This document shows positions 25,839-33,317 of a DNA stretch of 64,000 nt, piece by piece. The notes beneath the pieces were generated by a model. That model was not told the origin of the DNA. It did no database searches and saw only the letters and a list, made by a program, of their open reading frames with translations. Positions within the stretch are counted from its first letter, which is position 1; each line of letters starts with the position of its first letter. The translations under genes were made by a program, and so were the position numbers. Origin of the DNA: JBGAPI01 sp044221335 (GTDB taxonomy: Bacteria; Pseudomonadota; Gammaproteobacteria; Xanthomonadales; Ahniellaceae); NCBI GenBank assembly GCA_044221335.1, contig JBGAPI010000028.1:3481-67480 (forward strand), in the 5' to 3' direction.

Positions 25839-26201
25839 CTAGGTGTTCTCCTTCGAACGTGCGATCTGCGACAGCTCGGTGGCCGCGGCGCGATAGGCGT
25901 GGCACAGCTCGAGATAGAGGTCACGGGTCAGCGGGGCCTGGTGTTCCGCCAGGACCTCGAGTTCATGGCATAGCTCGGCGAGCTGCGCGGCTCCCAGACC
26001 CGCCGACCCGGAACGCAAGGTGTGGGCCGCGACCGCGATCCGCCGCGAGTCCCTGGCGTTGCCGGCTTCCGCGATCTTTCGCAGAAGCGGCGGCGCCTCG
26101 TTCAGGAACACATCGATCAGATTGGACAGCATGCCCGGCCGGACCTTCTGCTCGATGGCACGCAGGTCGGAAATGACTTGGGCATCCACGGTGGTCGGCA
26201 C
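25839..26201 (-). CDS. Stand-alone histidine phosphotransfer (Hpt) protein
   Basis: The 120-residue product is a four-helix-bundle Hpt domain with the phospho-accepting motif AAHTLRSGSAGLGA (His at about 59) and the supporting pattern LIDVFLNEAPPLLRKI. It starts with GTG (26201), which has TGGAGTTGTGCA just upstream. It would relay phosphate between a hybrid kinase and a response regulator. No hybrid kinase lies in the window, so its partners are elsewhere, although two complete two-component systems are nearby. Confidence 0.85.
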   Translation of the reverse strand: MPTTVDAQVISDLRAIEQKVRPGMLSNLIDVFLNEAPPLLRKIAEAGNARDSRRIAVAAHTLRSGSAGLGAAQLAELCHELEVLAEHQAPLTRDLYLELCHAYRAAATELSQIARSKENT

Positions 26202-26412
26202 TGCACAACTCCAGATCTTGTCCTGAAGCCAGTATCTGCAGGGCGGGTCGCAATTTCATCGGGGGAATGGCGAACGACTGTGACGGGGGACATTCTGTGA
26301 CTGGCTTGTGAGTGCTGGGGGCTGTTGGCTGAACCTTCCGGGTTCGTTTCCTGGGCTTGGGCCTTCGCTTCGATGGGACTCGGGGCAGAGGGTTCGGTGC
26401 CCGGAAAACTCT

Positions 26413-26566
26413 CCGCCATTGCGAGGCGGCGCGCAGCGGCGACGAAGCCATCCAGCGCCTTCGCTTTGGCTCGGGTGCGACGAACAGCAAAGGCGCTGGA
26501 TCGCTTCGTTGCGCTCGCAATGACGGGTATTCGCGCTTCTGGGTCCAGCGCCCTCAGCCCTCGAGC
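26413..26566. repeat. CATTGCGAG palindromic element plus 7-bp array
   Basis: The element runs from CCGCCATTGCGAG to CTCGCAATGACGGG (26413-26527) with internal similarity to the copies at 3717, 35968 and 46435. Four 7-bp units (CTGGGTC, CAGCGCC, CTCAGCC, CTCGAGC) follow at 26539-26566. It fills most of the gap between hpt and cysJ. Confidence 0.8.
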
Positions 26567-26675
26567 ATCGAAACAGGGCATAAGCGCATTCTCTCTCCTC
26601 CTTAGCCCTGCCGCGCTCAGGTGACTAGCCTGTGATTCCACGCTCCCGATCAGGGTGCGAGACCAGGAATCGCCG

Positions 26676-28493
26676 ATGTCCGCCGTGCTGCCGCTGCCCC
26701 TGACCGATGCCGAACCGCTGCGTTTCACTGCCCTGCGGACGCGGGTGGAAGGGCTCGGGCGCGACGAGCTGCTGTGGCTGTCGGGCTACAGTGCCGGACT
26801 GGCGCTTGCCGGCGCGGTCCACGCCGCGTTGCCGCAGGCAACCGAGCCGGCGGCTGCCGCCAGGACCGCGGCCAGCCTCACGATCGTCTACAGCAGCCAG
26901 ACCGGCAACGCCCGCAAGGTCGGCGAGCGCCTGCTGGCGGAGGCGCAGTCGGCGGGTGTCGCGGCGCGGCTGGTCCGGATCGACGCCTATTCGCTGAAGG
27001 AACTGGCGGCCGAGAGCCTGCTGTGGGTCGCGATCAGCACCCAGGGGGATGGCGATCCGCCGGACGACGCGCGCGCGTTCTTCGACGCTTTGGCCGGTCG
27101 CCGCGCGCCGAAGCTCGCCCAGCTGTCCTACGCGGTGTTCGGCCTCGGCGACAGCAGCTACCCGCACTTCTGTGCCGCGGCCCGAAAGCTCGATGAGCGC
27201 CTGGCCGAGCTCGGTGCCACTCGCCTGGTCGCCCGTGGCGAGGCCGACCTCGATTTCGACGTCCCGGCGCAGCGCTTCGGCAGCGACGCGCTGTCGAAGA
27301 CCCGCGAGCGTCTGGAATCCGAGTCCCCGACGAGCCTGCCGTCCGCCAGCGTCACCGTGCTGCGACCGCTGGTCGCGGCCGCGCCGGCGGCGCCGACGAC
27401 GTTCGCGGCGCAGCTGATCGGCAACCAGCGGATCACCGCCCGCGGCGCCCGCAAGGACGTGCGCCACCTCGAATTCGCGGTCGACGCCGCGGTCGCCTGG
27501 CAGCCTGGTGACGCGGTCGCGCTGAAGCCGCGCAATGCCGCCGCGCTGGTCGACGCGGTGCTCGTCGCCACCGGCGCCGACGGCGACGCCACGGTCGACG
27601 ACAACGGCCGTCCGGTCGCGCTGCGCCGCCTGCTGGCGGAATCGCGCGAGCTGACCCGGCTGGCGAAGCCGCTGGTCGCCGCCCACGCGGCGCGCGCCAA
27701 CCACGCCGAGCTCGCCCAACTGCTGGCGAGCAAGGAGCCCCAGGCGTTCAGCCGCTTCGTCGGCGAGCACCAGTTCATCGACCTGGTGACGCGCTGGCCG
27801 GCGGCCTGGACGGCCGCCGATCTCGCGCAGCAGCTGCGACCGCTGGCGACGCGGTCCTACTCGATCGCCAGCAGCAAGTCCGGGCACGACGGCGAGTTGC
27901 ATCTGACCGTCGCGCTGCGCGACGACGTGCACTACGGCGAGCGCCGCCAGGGTGCCGCCAGCCGCCAGCTGGCCGATCTCGGCGAGGACGCGGCGGTCGA
28001 GTTCGAGCTGGTCGCGAATCCGCGGTTCCGCCTGCCGGTCGACGGCCAGCGCGACATCCTGATGATCGGCCCCGGTACCGGCGTCGCGCCGTTCCGTTCC
28101 TTCGTCGCCGAGCGCGCCGCGCGGGGCGATCGCGGTCGCAACTGGCTGGTGTTCGGCGAGCAGCACTTCGATACCCAGTTCCTCTACCAGCTGGAGTGGC
28201 AGGCCGCCCTGAAGACCGGCGCGCTGAGCCGCCTCGACCTCGCGTTCTCGCGCGACCAGGACGAGCGTGTCTACGTGCAGCACCGCCTGCTGCAGCGCGC
28301 CGCCGAGGTCTATGCCTGGCTCGAGTCCGGCGCGGCGGTCTACGTCTGCGGCGATGCGAGCCGGATGGCGCCGGACGTGCACCGCGCCCTGCTGCAGATC
28401 GTCGAGCGCCAGCGCGGCGTCGACGCCGAGGGTGCGGCGGAGTACCTCGCCGAGCTGACCGCCACCGGCCGTTACCAGCGGGACGTGTACTGA
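26676..28493 (+). CDS. cysJ: Sulfite reductase (NADPH) flavoprotein alpha component
   Basis: The 605-residue product starts at MSAVLPLPLTDAEPL (AGGA 8 bases upstream). It has an FMN flavodoxin domain (TIVYSSQTGNARKVGERLL, VFGLGDSSYPHFC), a connecting domain, an FAD-binding RSYSIASSK, and an NADPH-binding part with MIGPGTGVAPFRSFV and YVCGDASRMAPDVH, ending TGRYQRDVY. It passes electrons from NADPH to CysI for reduction of sulfite to sulfide. The stop overlaps the cysI start (TGATG), which couples translation. The operon is cysJIH. Confidence 0.96.
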   Translation: MSAVLPLPLTDAEPLRFTALRTRVEGLGRDELLWLSGYSAGLALAGAVHAALPQATEPAAAARTAASLTIVYSSQTGNARKVGERLLAEAQSAGVAARLVRIDAYSLKELAAESLLWVAISTQGDGDPPDDARAFFDALAGRRAPKLAQLSYAVFGLGDSSYPHFCAAARKLDERLAELGATRLVARGEADLDFDVPAQRFGSDALSKTRERLESESPTSLPSASVTVLRPLVAAAPAAPTTFAAQLIGNQRITARGARKDVRHLEFAVDAAVAWQPGDAVALKPRNAAALVDAVLVATGADGDATVDDNGRPVALRRLLAESRELTRLAKPLVAAHAARANHAELAQLLASKEPQAFSRFVGEHQFIDLVTRWPAAWTAADLAQQLRPLATRSYSIASSKSGHDGELHLTVALRDDVHYGERRQGAASRQLADLGEDAAVEFELVANPRFRLPVDGQRDILMIGPGTGVAPFRSFVAERAARGDRGRNWLVFGEQHFDTQFLYQLEWQAALKTGALSRLDLAFSRDQDERVYVQHRLLQRAAEVYAWLESGAAVYVCGDASRMAPDVHRALLQIVERQRGVDAEGAAEYLAELTATGRYQRDVY

Positions 28494-30190
28494 TGAGCGT
28501 CCCGGCCCTTTCCCACGTCGAGGACATCAAGTCCGCCAGCCGCGGCCTGCGCGGCACGCTGGTCGAGAGCCTCGCGGACCCGGTCACCGGTGCGCTCGCC
28601 GAGGACGACCAGTCGCTGATCAAGTTCCACGGCTCCTACCAGCAGGACGATCGCGACCTGCGCGACGAGCGCCGCCGCGCGAAGCTCGAGCCCGCCTACA
28701 GCTTCATGATCCGCACCCGCTTGCCGGGGGGCGTCGCGACGCCGCGGCAGTGGCTGGCGCTGGACGAGCTGGCGACGCGCTACGCCAACGGCACGCTGCG
28801 GCTCACCACCCGGCAGGCCTTCCAGCTGCACGGCGTGGTGAAGCGCAACCTGAAGTCCACCATCGCCGCGATGAACCGCGTGCTGGTCGACACCATCGCC
28901 GCCTGCGGCGACGTCAACCGCAACGTGATGGCGACCGTCGTGCCGGCGCGCAGCCCGGTCGAGGACGAGGTGCTCGACTGGGCCCGGAAGCTGTCCGAGC
29001 ACCTGCTGCCGAAGACCCGCGCGTACCACGAGATTTGGCTCGACGGCGAAAGGATCGAAGGGGTCGACGAATCCGAGACCTTCTACGGCCCGACCTACCT
29101 GCCGCGCAAGTTCAAGGCTGCCGTGGCCTTGCCGCCGTTCAACGACGTCGACGTGTTCGCGCAGGACCTCGGCTTCATCGCGGTCGTCGAGCAGGGGCGC
29201 CTCGTCGGGTTCAACCTCACGGTCGGCGGCGGCATGGGCAGCACCCACGGCGAGGCCGCGACCTATCCGCGCCTCGCCGACGTGCTCGGCTTCCACGGGC
29301 CGGAGCACCTGCTCGCGGTCGCCGAGGCCGTGGTGACGACGCAGCGCGATTTCGGTGATCGCACGAACCGCAAGCACGCGCGCCTGAAGTACACGATCGC
29401 CGACCGCGGCGTCGAGTGGTTCCGCGGCGAGGTCGAACGGCGTGCCGGCGTCACCCTGGCGCCGGCACGGCCCTTCGAGTTCCACAGCAACGCCGATCGT
29501 CTCGGCTGGATCGAGGGTTCCGGCGGCCGCTGGCACCTCGGGCTGCGGGTCCTGTCGGGGCGGATCGCCGATCGCGACGGTGTCGACCTGCGCAGCGCGC
29601 TGGCCGCGGTGGCGCGCGAGCACGACGGCGATTTCCGGCTGACGCCGAACCAGAACCTGCTGATCTCCGGCATACCCTCCGAACGGCGCGAGCGGATCTC
29701 GGCGATCCTGCGCGAGCACGGTGTCGCGACCCCGGAGCTGCTCTCCCCGCTGCGCCAGCGTGCGCTCGCCTGCGTCGCGCTGCCGACCTGCCCGCTGGCG
29801 ATGGCCGAGGCCGAGCGCTATCTGCCCGAGCTGATCGGCAAGGTCGAGGACCTGCTGGCGAAGCACGCGCTGATCGGGCAGCCGATCCACCTGCGCGTCA
29901 GCGGCTGCCCGAACGGCTGCTCGCGGCCGCATCTGGCCGAGATCGCGCTGATCGGCAAGGCCCCCGGCCGCTACAACCTCTATCTCGGCGGCGATGCGCA
30001 GGGCCGTGTCCTGAACCGCCTGTACCGCGAGAACATCGCGGAACCCGGGATTCTCGCCGAGCTCGACGCCGCCTTCGCCCGCTATGCCGCGGAGCGCGAG
30101 GCCGGCGAAGGCTTCGGCGTCTTCGTCCGCCGGGTCGGCATCGTCGCCGGCCTGCCGAACCTCGATATCCGTGTGGAGACCCTCCCATGA
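28493..30190 (+). CDS. cysI: Sulfite reductase hemoprotein beta component
   Basis: The 565-residue product contains both ferredoxin-sulfite reductase repeats and the siroheme/4Fe-4S cysteines as ACVALPTCPLAMAEAERY (C-x5-C) and RVSGCPNGCSRPH (C-x3-C). Other signatures are IRTRLPGGVATPRQWLALD and LRLTTRQAFQLHGVVK. It performs the six-electron reduction of sulfite to sulfide in the cytosol with CysJ. The start overlaps cysJ by one base, and the stop overlaps the cysH ATG (ATGA), so the three genes are tightly coupled. Confidence 0.97.
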   Translation: MSVPALSHVEDIKSASRGLRGTLVESLADPVTGALAEDDQSLIKFHGSYQQDDRDLRDERRRAKLEPAYSFMIRTRLPGGVATPRQWLALDELATRYANGTLRLTTRQAFQLHGVVKRNLKSTIAAMNRVLVDTIAACGDVNRNVMATVVPARSPVEDEVLDWARKLSEHLLPKTRAYHEIWLDGERIEGVDESETFYGPTYLPRKFKAAVALPPFNDVDVFAQDLGFIAVVEQGRLVGFNLTVGGGMGSTHGEAATYPRLADVLGFHGPEHLLAVAEAVVTTQRDFGDRTNRKHARLKYTIADRGVEWFRGEVERRAGVTLAPARPFEFHSNADRLGWIEGSGGRWHLGLRVLSGRIADRDGVDLRSALAAVAREHDGDFRLTPNQNLLISGIPSERRERISAILREHGVATPELLSPLRQRALACVALPTCPLAMAEAERYLPELIGKVEDLLAKHALIGQPIHLRVSGCPNGCSRPHLAEIALIGKAPGRYNLYLGGDAQGRVLNRLYRENIAEPGILAELDAAFARYAAEREAGEGFGVFVRRVGIVAGLPNLDIRVETLP

Positions 30191-30912
30191 ACCTGCCCGA
30201 CCTGGTGGCCGTTGCCGAAGACGATCGCGCGCGCGGCGAACTCAACGATTACCTGGGCACGCTGTCCGCGGAAGGGCGGGTCGACTGGGCGATGGCGAAC
30301 CTTCCGCACCAGCAGGTGCTGTCGTCGTCGTTCGGCGCGCAGTCGGCGGTGTCCCTGCACCTGCTGACCCAGCGATTGCCGGGCATTCCGGTGCTGCTGA
30401 TCGATACCGGATATCTCTTCCCCGAGACCTACCAGTTCATCGACGTGCTGTCCGATCGGCTGAAGCTCAACCTGCGCACCTACCGGCCCGCGATGACCGC
30501 GGCCTGGCAGGAGGCGCGCTACGGCCGGCTGTGGGAGCAGGGCGTCGAGGGCATCGACCGCTACAACCGCATCACCAAGGTCGAGCCGATGCAGCGCGCG
30601 CTGACCGAGCTCGAGGTCCGTACCTGGTACGCCGGACTGCGTCGCGGCCAGTCGACGTCGCGTCGCGGCATCGACTTCGTGGAGCTGCGCGACGGCCGCT
30701 GGAAGGTGCACCCGCTGGCCGACTGGAGCGATCGCGACGTCTGGCACTACCTGACCCGCCACGACCTCCCCTATCACCCGCTGTGGCACGAAGGCTACGT
30801 CTCGATCGGTGACGTGCCGACCACCCGCCGGCTGGCCGACGGCATGCGCGAGGAGGAGACGCGGTTCTTCGGGTTGAAGCGCGAGTGCGGGATCCATGGG
30901 CTTGACGGGTAG
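30187..30912 (+). CDS. cysH: Phosphoadenylyl-sulfate reductase (thioredoxin type)
   Basis: The 241-residue product reduces PAPS to sulfite. It has the PP-loop-like SSSFGAQSAVSLHLL, IPVLLIDTGYLFPETYQF, AGLRRGQSTSR and the C-terminal catalytic cysteine in KRECGIHG. It lacks the CC...CxxC iron-sulfur motif of the APS-reducing assimilatory enzymes, so PAPS is the expected substrate. It is the last gene of the cysJIH operon. The TAG stop is the GTAG of a REP palindrome. Confidence 0.95.
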   Translation: MNLPDLVAVAEDDRARGELNDYLGTLSAEGRVDWAMANLPHQQVLSSSFGAQSAVSLHLLTQRLPGIPVLLIDTGYLFPETYQFIDVLSDRLKLNLRTYRPAMTAAWQEARYGRLWEQGVEGIDRYNRITKVEPMQRALTELEVRTWYAGLRRGQSTSRRGIDFVELRDGRWKVHPLADWSDRDVWHYLTRHDLPYHPLWHEGYVSIGDVPTTRRLADGMREEETRFFGLKRECGIHGLDG

Positions 30913-31063
30913 GGTGCATCCTGGATGCACCGGCCGTGCGCTTCGGCCAGGCGCGTGGCGGAGAGCGGGCCCCGGGGCCCAGAGCGATCGTCGGGAGCGC
31001 GTAGGTCGGGCGCCGCCCGACATTGCCCCACCGTTTCGCGGTGGCGGGCAGTGCCCGCCCTGC
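30909..31063. repeat. GTAG REP hairpin and a REP doublet between cysH and cysB
   Basis: GTAG plus GGTGCATCC-T-GGATGCACC lies at 30909-30931. A doublet follows: plus GTAG, GTCGGGC-GCC-GCCCGAC (31001-31021), facing minus GGCGGGC-AGT-GCCCGCC, CTGC (31043-31063). These occupy the convergent gap. No other gene is supported in the 307 bp. Confidence 0.85.
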
Positions 31064-31219
31064 GACGGCGACGAAGCGAGGTTCCGGATGGTCGGATCAG
31101 CGCTTTCGCCCTGAAGCCGGCCCTCGAACCCGCTTGGTCCTGTCCCCTGGGCCCTCCTCCGCAGGAGCGAAACAGGGCGCGGCAACCACGGTCGCCGCGC
31201 CAGGGCTCCAGCGCGCGCG

Positions 31220-32206
31220 TCAGGCCGCCTGTGCCAGCTTGGTGGTCGGCCACACCGGCGCCTCCAGCCCCAGCAGCTTGTCCTGGCTGGCGTTGAGGTT
31301 GTCGAGCAGCGTGGTCGGGACCTGCGGTGCGTAGAGGCTGACGAAATCGCGCACATAGTGCGGGATCACGTCGCCACGGCGCAGCGCGATCCAGGTCGTG
31401 CAGCGCGCGAACAGCTTGCTGATGTCGAGCACGGCGAGGTCGGCATGGTCCTTCGCCTCGACCGCGACGGCGGCGATCAGGCCGACGCCGAGACCGGCAC
31501 GCACATGCGCCTTGATCACGTCGGCGTCGCGCGCGGTGAACACGATGTCCGGCGCGAGGTCGTGGTCGGCGAAGGCCTGATGCAGGCTCGACTCCGGCAG
31601 CCGCGAGGAGCGGTAGCTGATCAGCGGGTAGGCGGCGAGGTCGGCGAACTCCAGCGGCCGGCGCAACTGCGCCAGCGGATGGGCGCGCGGCACGACGGCG
31701 ACGCGGTGCCAGTGGTAGGCCGGAACGGCCAGCACCGCCTGCGGAACGCTGCCGCTGGTGCTGATCACGGCGACGTCGACTTCGCCCTGCTTGAGACGCG
31801 CAAGGGCTTCGTCCTGCTCGCCGGGAGAGAGATCGATGGACAGGTCGGGCCAGCGCTTGCGGATCTCGCCGATCACCGGCGGGAGCACATAGCGGGCCTG
31901 GGTATGAACGGTGGCGATGCGCAGCGAGCCGCCGGGTGCGCGCTTGAGATTGGCGGCGATGGTGCGGATCTGCCGGGCTTCGGTCACGGCGTTGCGCGCG
32001 TGGACCAGGATGCGTTCGCCGGCGGGAGTGAGGCCCTTGATGCTCTTGCCCTGACGGACGAAGAGAGTGTGGCCCAGATAGTCTTCGAGCTGCTTCAGCT
32101 GCTTCGACAGGCCCGGTTGGGTGGCGTGTACGAGGGTGGCAGCGTGGGTGATGTTGTAGCCCGCGTCAGCGATCGCTACGACGATGCGAAGTTGATTGAG
32201 AGTCAT
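31220..32206 (-). CDS. cysB: CysB-like LysR-family regulator of sulfur assimilation
   Basis: The 328-residue product has the LysR N-terminal helix-turn-helix (MTLNQLRIVVAIADAGYNITHAATLVHATQPGLSKQLKQLEDYLG). The effector domain is typical of CysB/Cbl (HTQARYVLPPVIGEIRKRWP, SYRSSRLPESSLHQAFADHDL, DADVIKAHVRAGLGVGL). It is expected to activate the cys genes in response to O-/N-acetylserine. It faces the cysJIH operon tail to tail. The start was set at MTLNQLRI rather than an upstream extension. Confidence 0.93.
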   Translation of the reverse strand: MTLNQLRIVVAIADAGYNITHAATLVHATQPGLSKQLKQLEDYLGHTLFVRQGKSIKGLTPAGERILVHARNAVTEARQIRTIAANLKRAPGGSLRIATVHTQARYVLPPVIGEIRKRWPDLSIDLSPGEQDEALARLKQGEVDVAVISTSGSVPQAVLAVPAYHWHRVAVVPRAHPLAQLRRPLEFADLAAYPLISYRSSRLPESSLHQAFADHDLAPDIVFTARDADVIKAHVRAGLGVGLIAAVAVEAKDHADLAVLDISKLFARCTTWIALRRGDVIPHYVRDFVSLYAPQVPTTLLDNLNASQDKLLGLEAPVWPTTKLAQAA

Positions 32207-32470
32207 GACCTTGAGTTCCGGAAGATGATGTCGAGGATCTACTGCTGGCGGAGCCGGCAAGATTCGGTACGTAAAGCCAACAAATTCGTTTCATCATCGG
32301 ATTGAGCGTCATGGCAGCGGTCTCCACGCCCGGAATTGGGCGGATGCCCCGATCGTATCGAAAATCCGTGGATGCGCAACTCTACGGGGGCGTATGGATG
32401 GATGGACGGCTGGATGTCCGGACGGTGGGTGGGTGTTCCGGGTGCGTTTCGGGCATCGCCGGCGCTGTGC

Positions 32471-32547
32471 AGAGGGCAGAGGGCGGAGGGCGGAGGGCAG
32501 AGGGCAGAGGGCAGAGGGCAGAGGGCAGAGGGCAGAGGGCAGAGGGC
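32471..32547 (+). repeat. Eleven-unit 7-bp tandem array (AGAGGGC)
   Basis: Eleven contiguous heptamers are present: nine AGAGGGC and two GGAGGGC (units 3 and 4). The array sits between cysB and moaB, about 110 bp from a CATTGCGAG element. The open frames across it on both strands are repeat artefacts. The 589-bp gap otherwise shows only an A/T-richer cysB upstream region near 32265-32305. Confidence 0.95.
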
Positions 32548-32659
32548 GGCTTGGATGCGCCAGCGACGGCGCATCGCGGGGCGTCCACTGCGAAGACCCG
32601 GAAAGTCATCGAGTGATTTCGCCCCGCCGTTTCACCGCAGGTTCCCGCAACGCGACACG

Positions 32660-32769
32660 CCCGTCATTGCGAGCGTAGCGAAGCAATCCAGTGCCTTTGC
32701 TCTTCGCCGCGCCAATGCTGGAGCAAAGCCTGCTGGATTGCTTCGCTACGCCTTTCGGCAACGACGGGG
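32660..32769. repeat. CATTGCGAG palindromic element
   Basis: The left end reads CCCGTCATTGCGAGCG, the inner palindrome GCGAAGCAATCCAG ... CTGGATTGCTTCGC, and the right end is diverged to CAACGACGGGG. It is a clear relative of the other five copies in the window. Confidence 0.8.
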
Positions 32770-32776
32770 TCTGCCG

Positions 32777-32799
32777 GAGCGTCCGAGGCGCACCCCTAC
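32777..32799 (-). repeat. Degenerate GTAG REP at the moaB stop
   Basis: Minus strand GTAGGGGTGCGCCTCGGACG followed by CTCC resembles the GTAGGGTGCGTC hairpin at 3874-3897. The TAG (32796-32798) terminates moaB. Confidence 0.5.
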
Positions 32800-33317
32800 T
32801 CGCGGAGTCGCGGCTTCAGCGCCGCCAGGTTGCACGGCCGCGTCCGTGCGTCGAGCTGGTCCCTGATGATCTTGTCCCAGGCCAGGCGGCAGGCCGAGGT
32901 CGAGCCCGGCAGGCAGAACACGAAGGTCGCGTTGGCGAGGCCGGCGAAGGCGCGCGACTGCAGGGTCGAGGTTCCGATGTCGTCGTAGGACAGCGCCCGG
33001 AACAGCTCGCCGAAGCCGGGCATGGTCTTGTCGAGCAGCGGCGTGATCGCCTCCGGCGTCGAGTCGCGGCCGGTGAAGCCGGTGCCGCCGGTGGTGAGCA
33101 CGCCGTCGATGCCGTCGTCGGCGATCCAGCGGGCGACCAGCGCGCGGACCTTGTAGACGTCGTCGCGCAGGACCTCGCGCTCGGCCACCCGATGCCCGGC
33201 GGCGGTGGCCGCGTCGACCAGGAGCTGGCCGGAGCTGTCCTCGGCCAGGGTGCGGGTGTCGGAAATGGTCAGCACGGCGAGGCGGAGCGGCACGAACACG
33301 GCGTCGTTGGTCTTCAC
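32796..33317 (-). CDS. moaB: Molybdenum cofactor biosynthesis protein B
   Basis: The 173-residue product matches MoaB/MogA: RLAVLTISDTRTLAEDSSGQLL, VLTTGGTGFTGRDSTPEAI, GFGELFRALSYDDIGTST, FCLPGSTSACRLAWDKII. In the moco pathway these proteins adenylylate molybdopterin (MogA-type) or are degenerate paralogues. No ATG precedes the conserved core, and a GTG at 33317 overlaps the stop of the kinase gene upstream (GTGA), so translation is probably coupled. No other moco synthesis genes are in the window, though a MOSC-domain gene lies 5 kb away. Confidence 0.92.
   Translation of the reverse strand: MKTNDAVFVPLRLAVLTISDTRTLAEDSSGQLLVDAATAAGHRVAEREVLRDDVYKVRALVARWIADDGIDGVLTTGGTGFTGRDSTPEAITPLLDKTMPGFGELFRALSYDDIGTSTLQSRAFAGLANATFVFCLPGSTSACRLAWDKIIRDQLDARTRPCNLAALKPRLRE

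Noticed and set aside
32471..32547. CRISPR-like array
   Set aside because: The units are 7 bp and contiguous with no spacers, and there are no cas genes nearby.
32239..32866. Several small ORFs encoding RAEGRGQ or PLPSALC repeats
   Set aside because: They are translations of the 7-bp tandem array in different frames, not genes.
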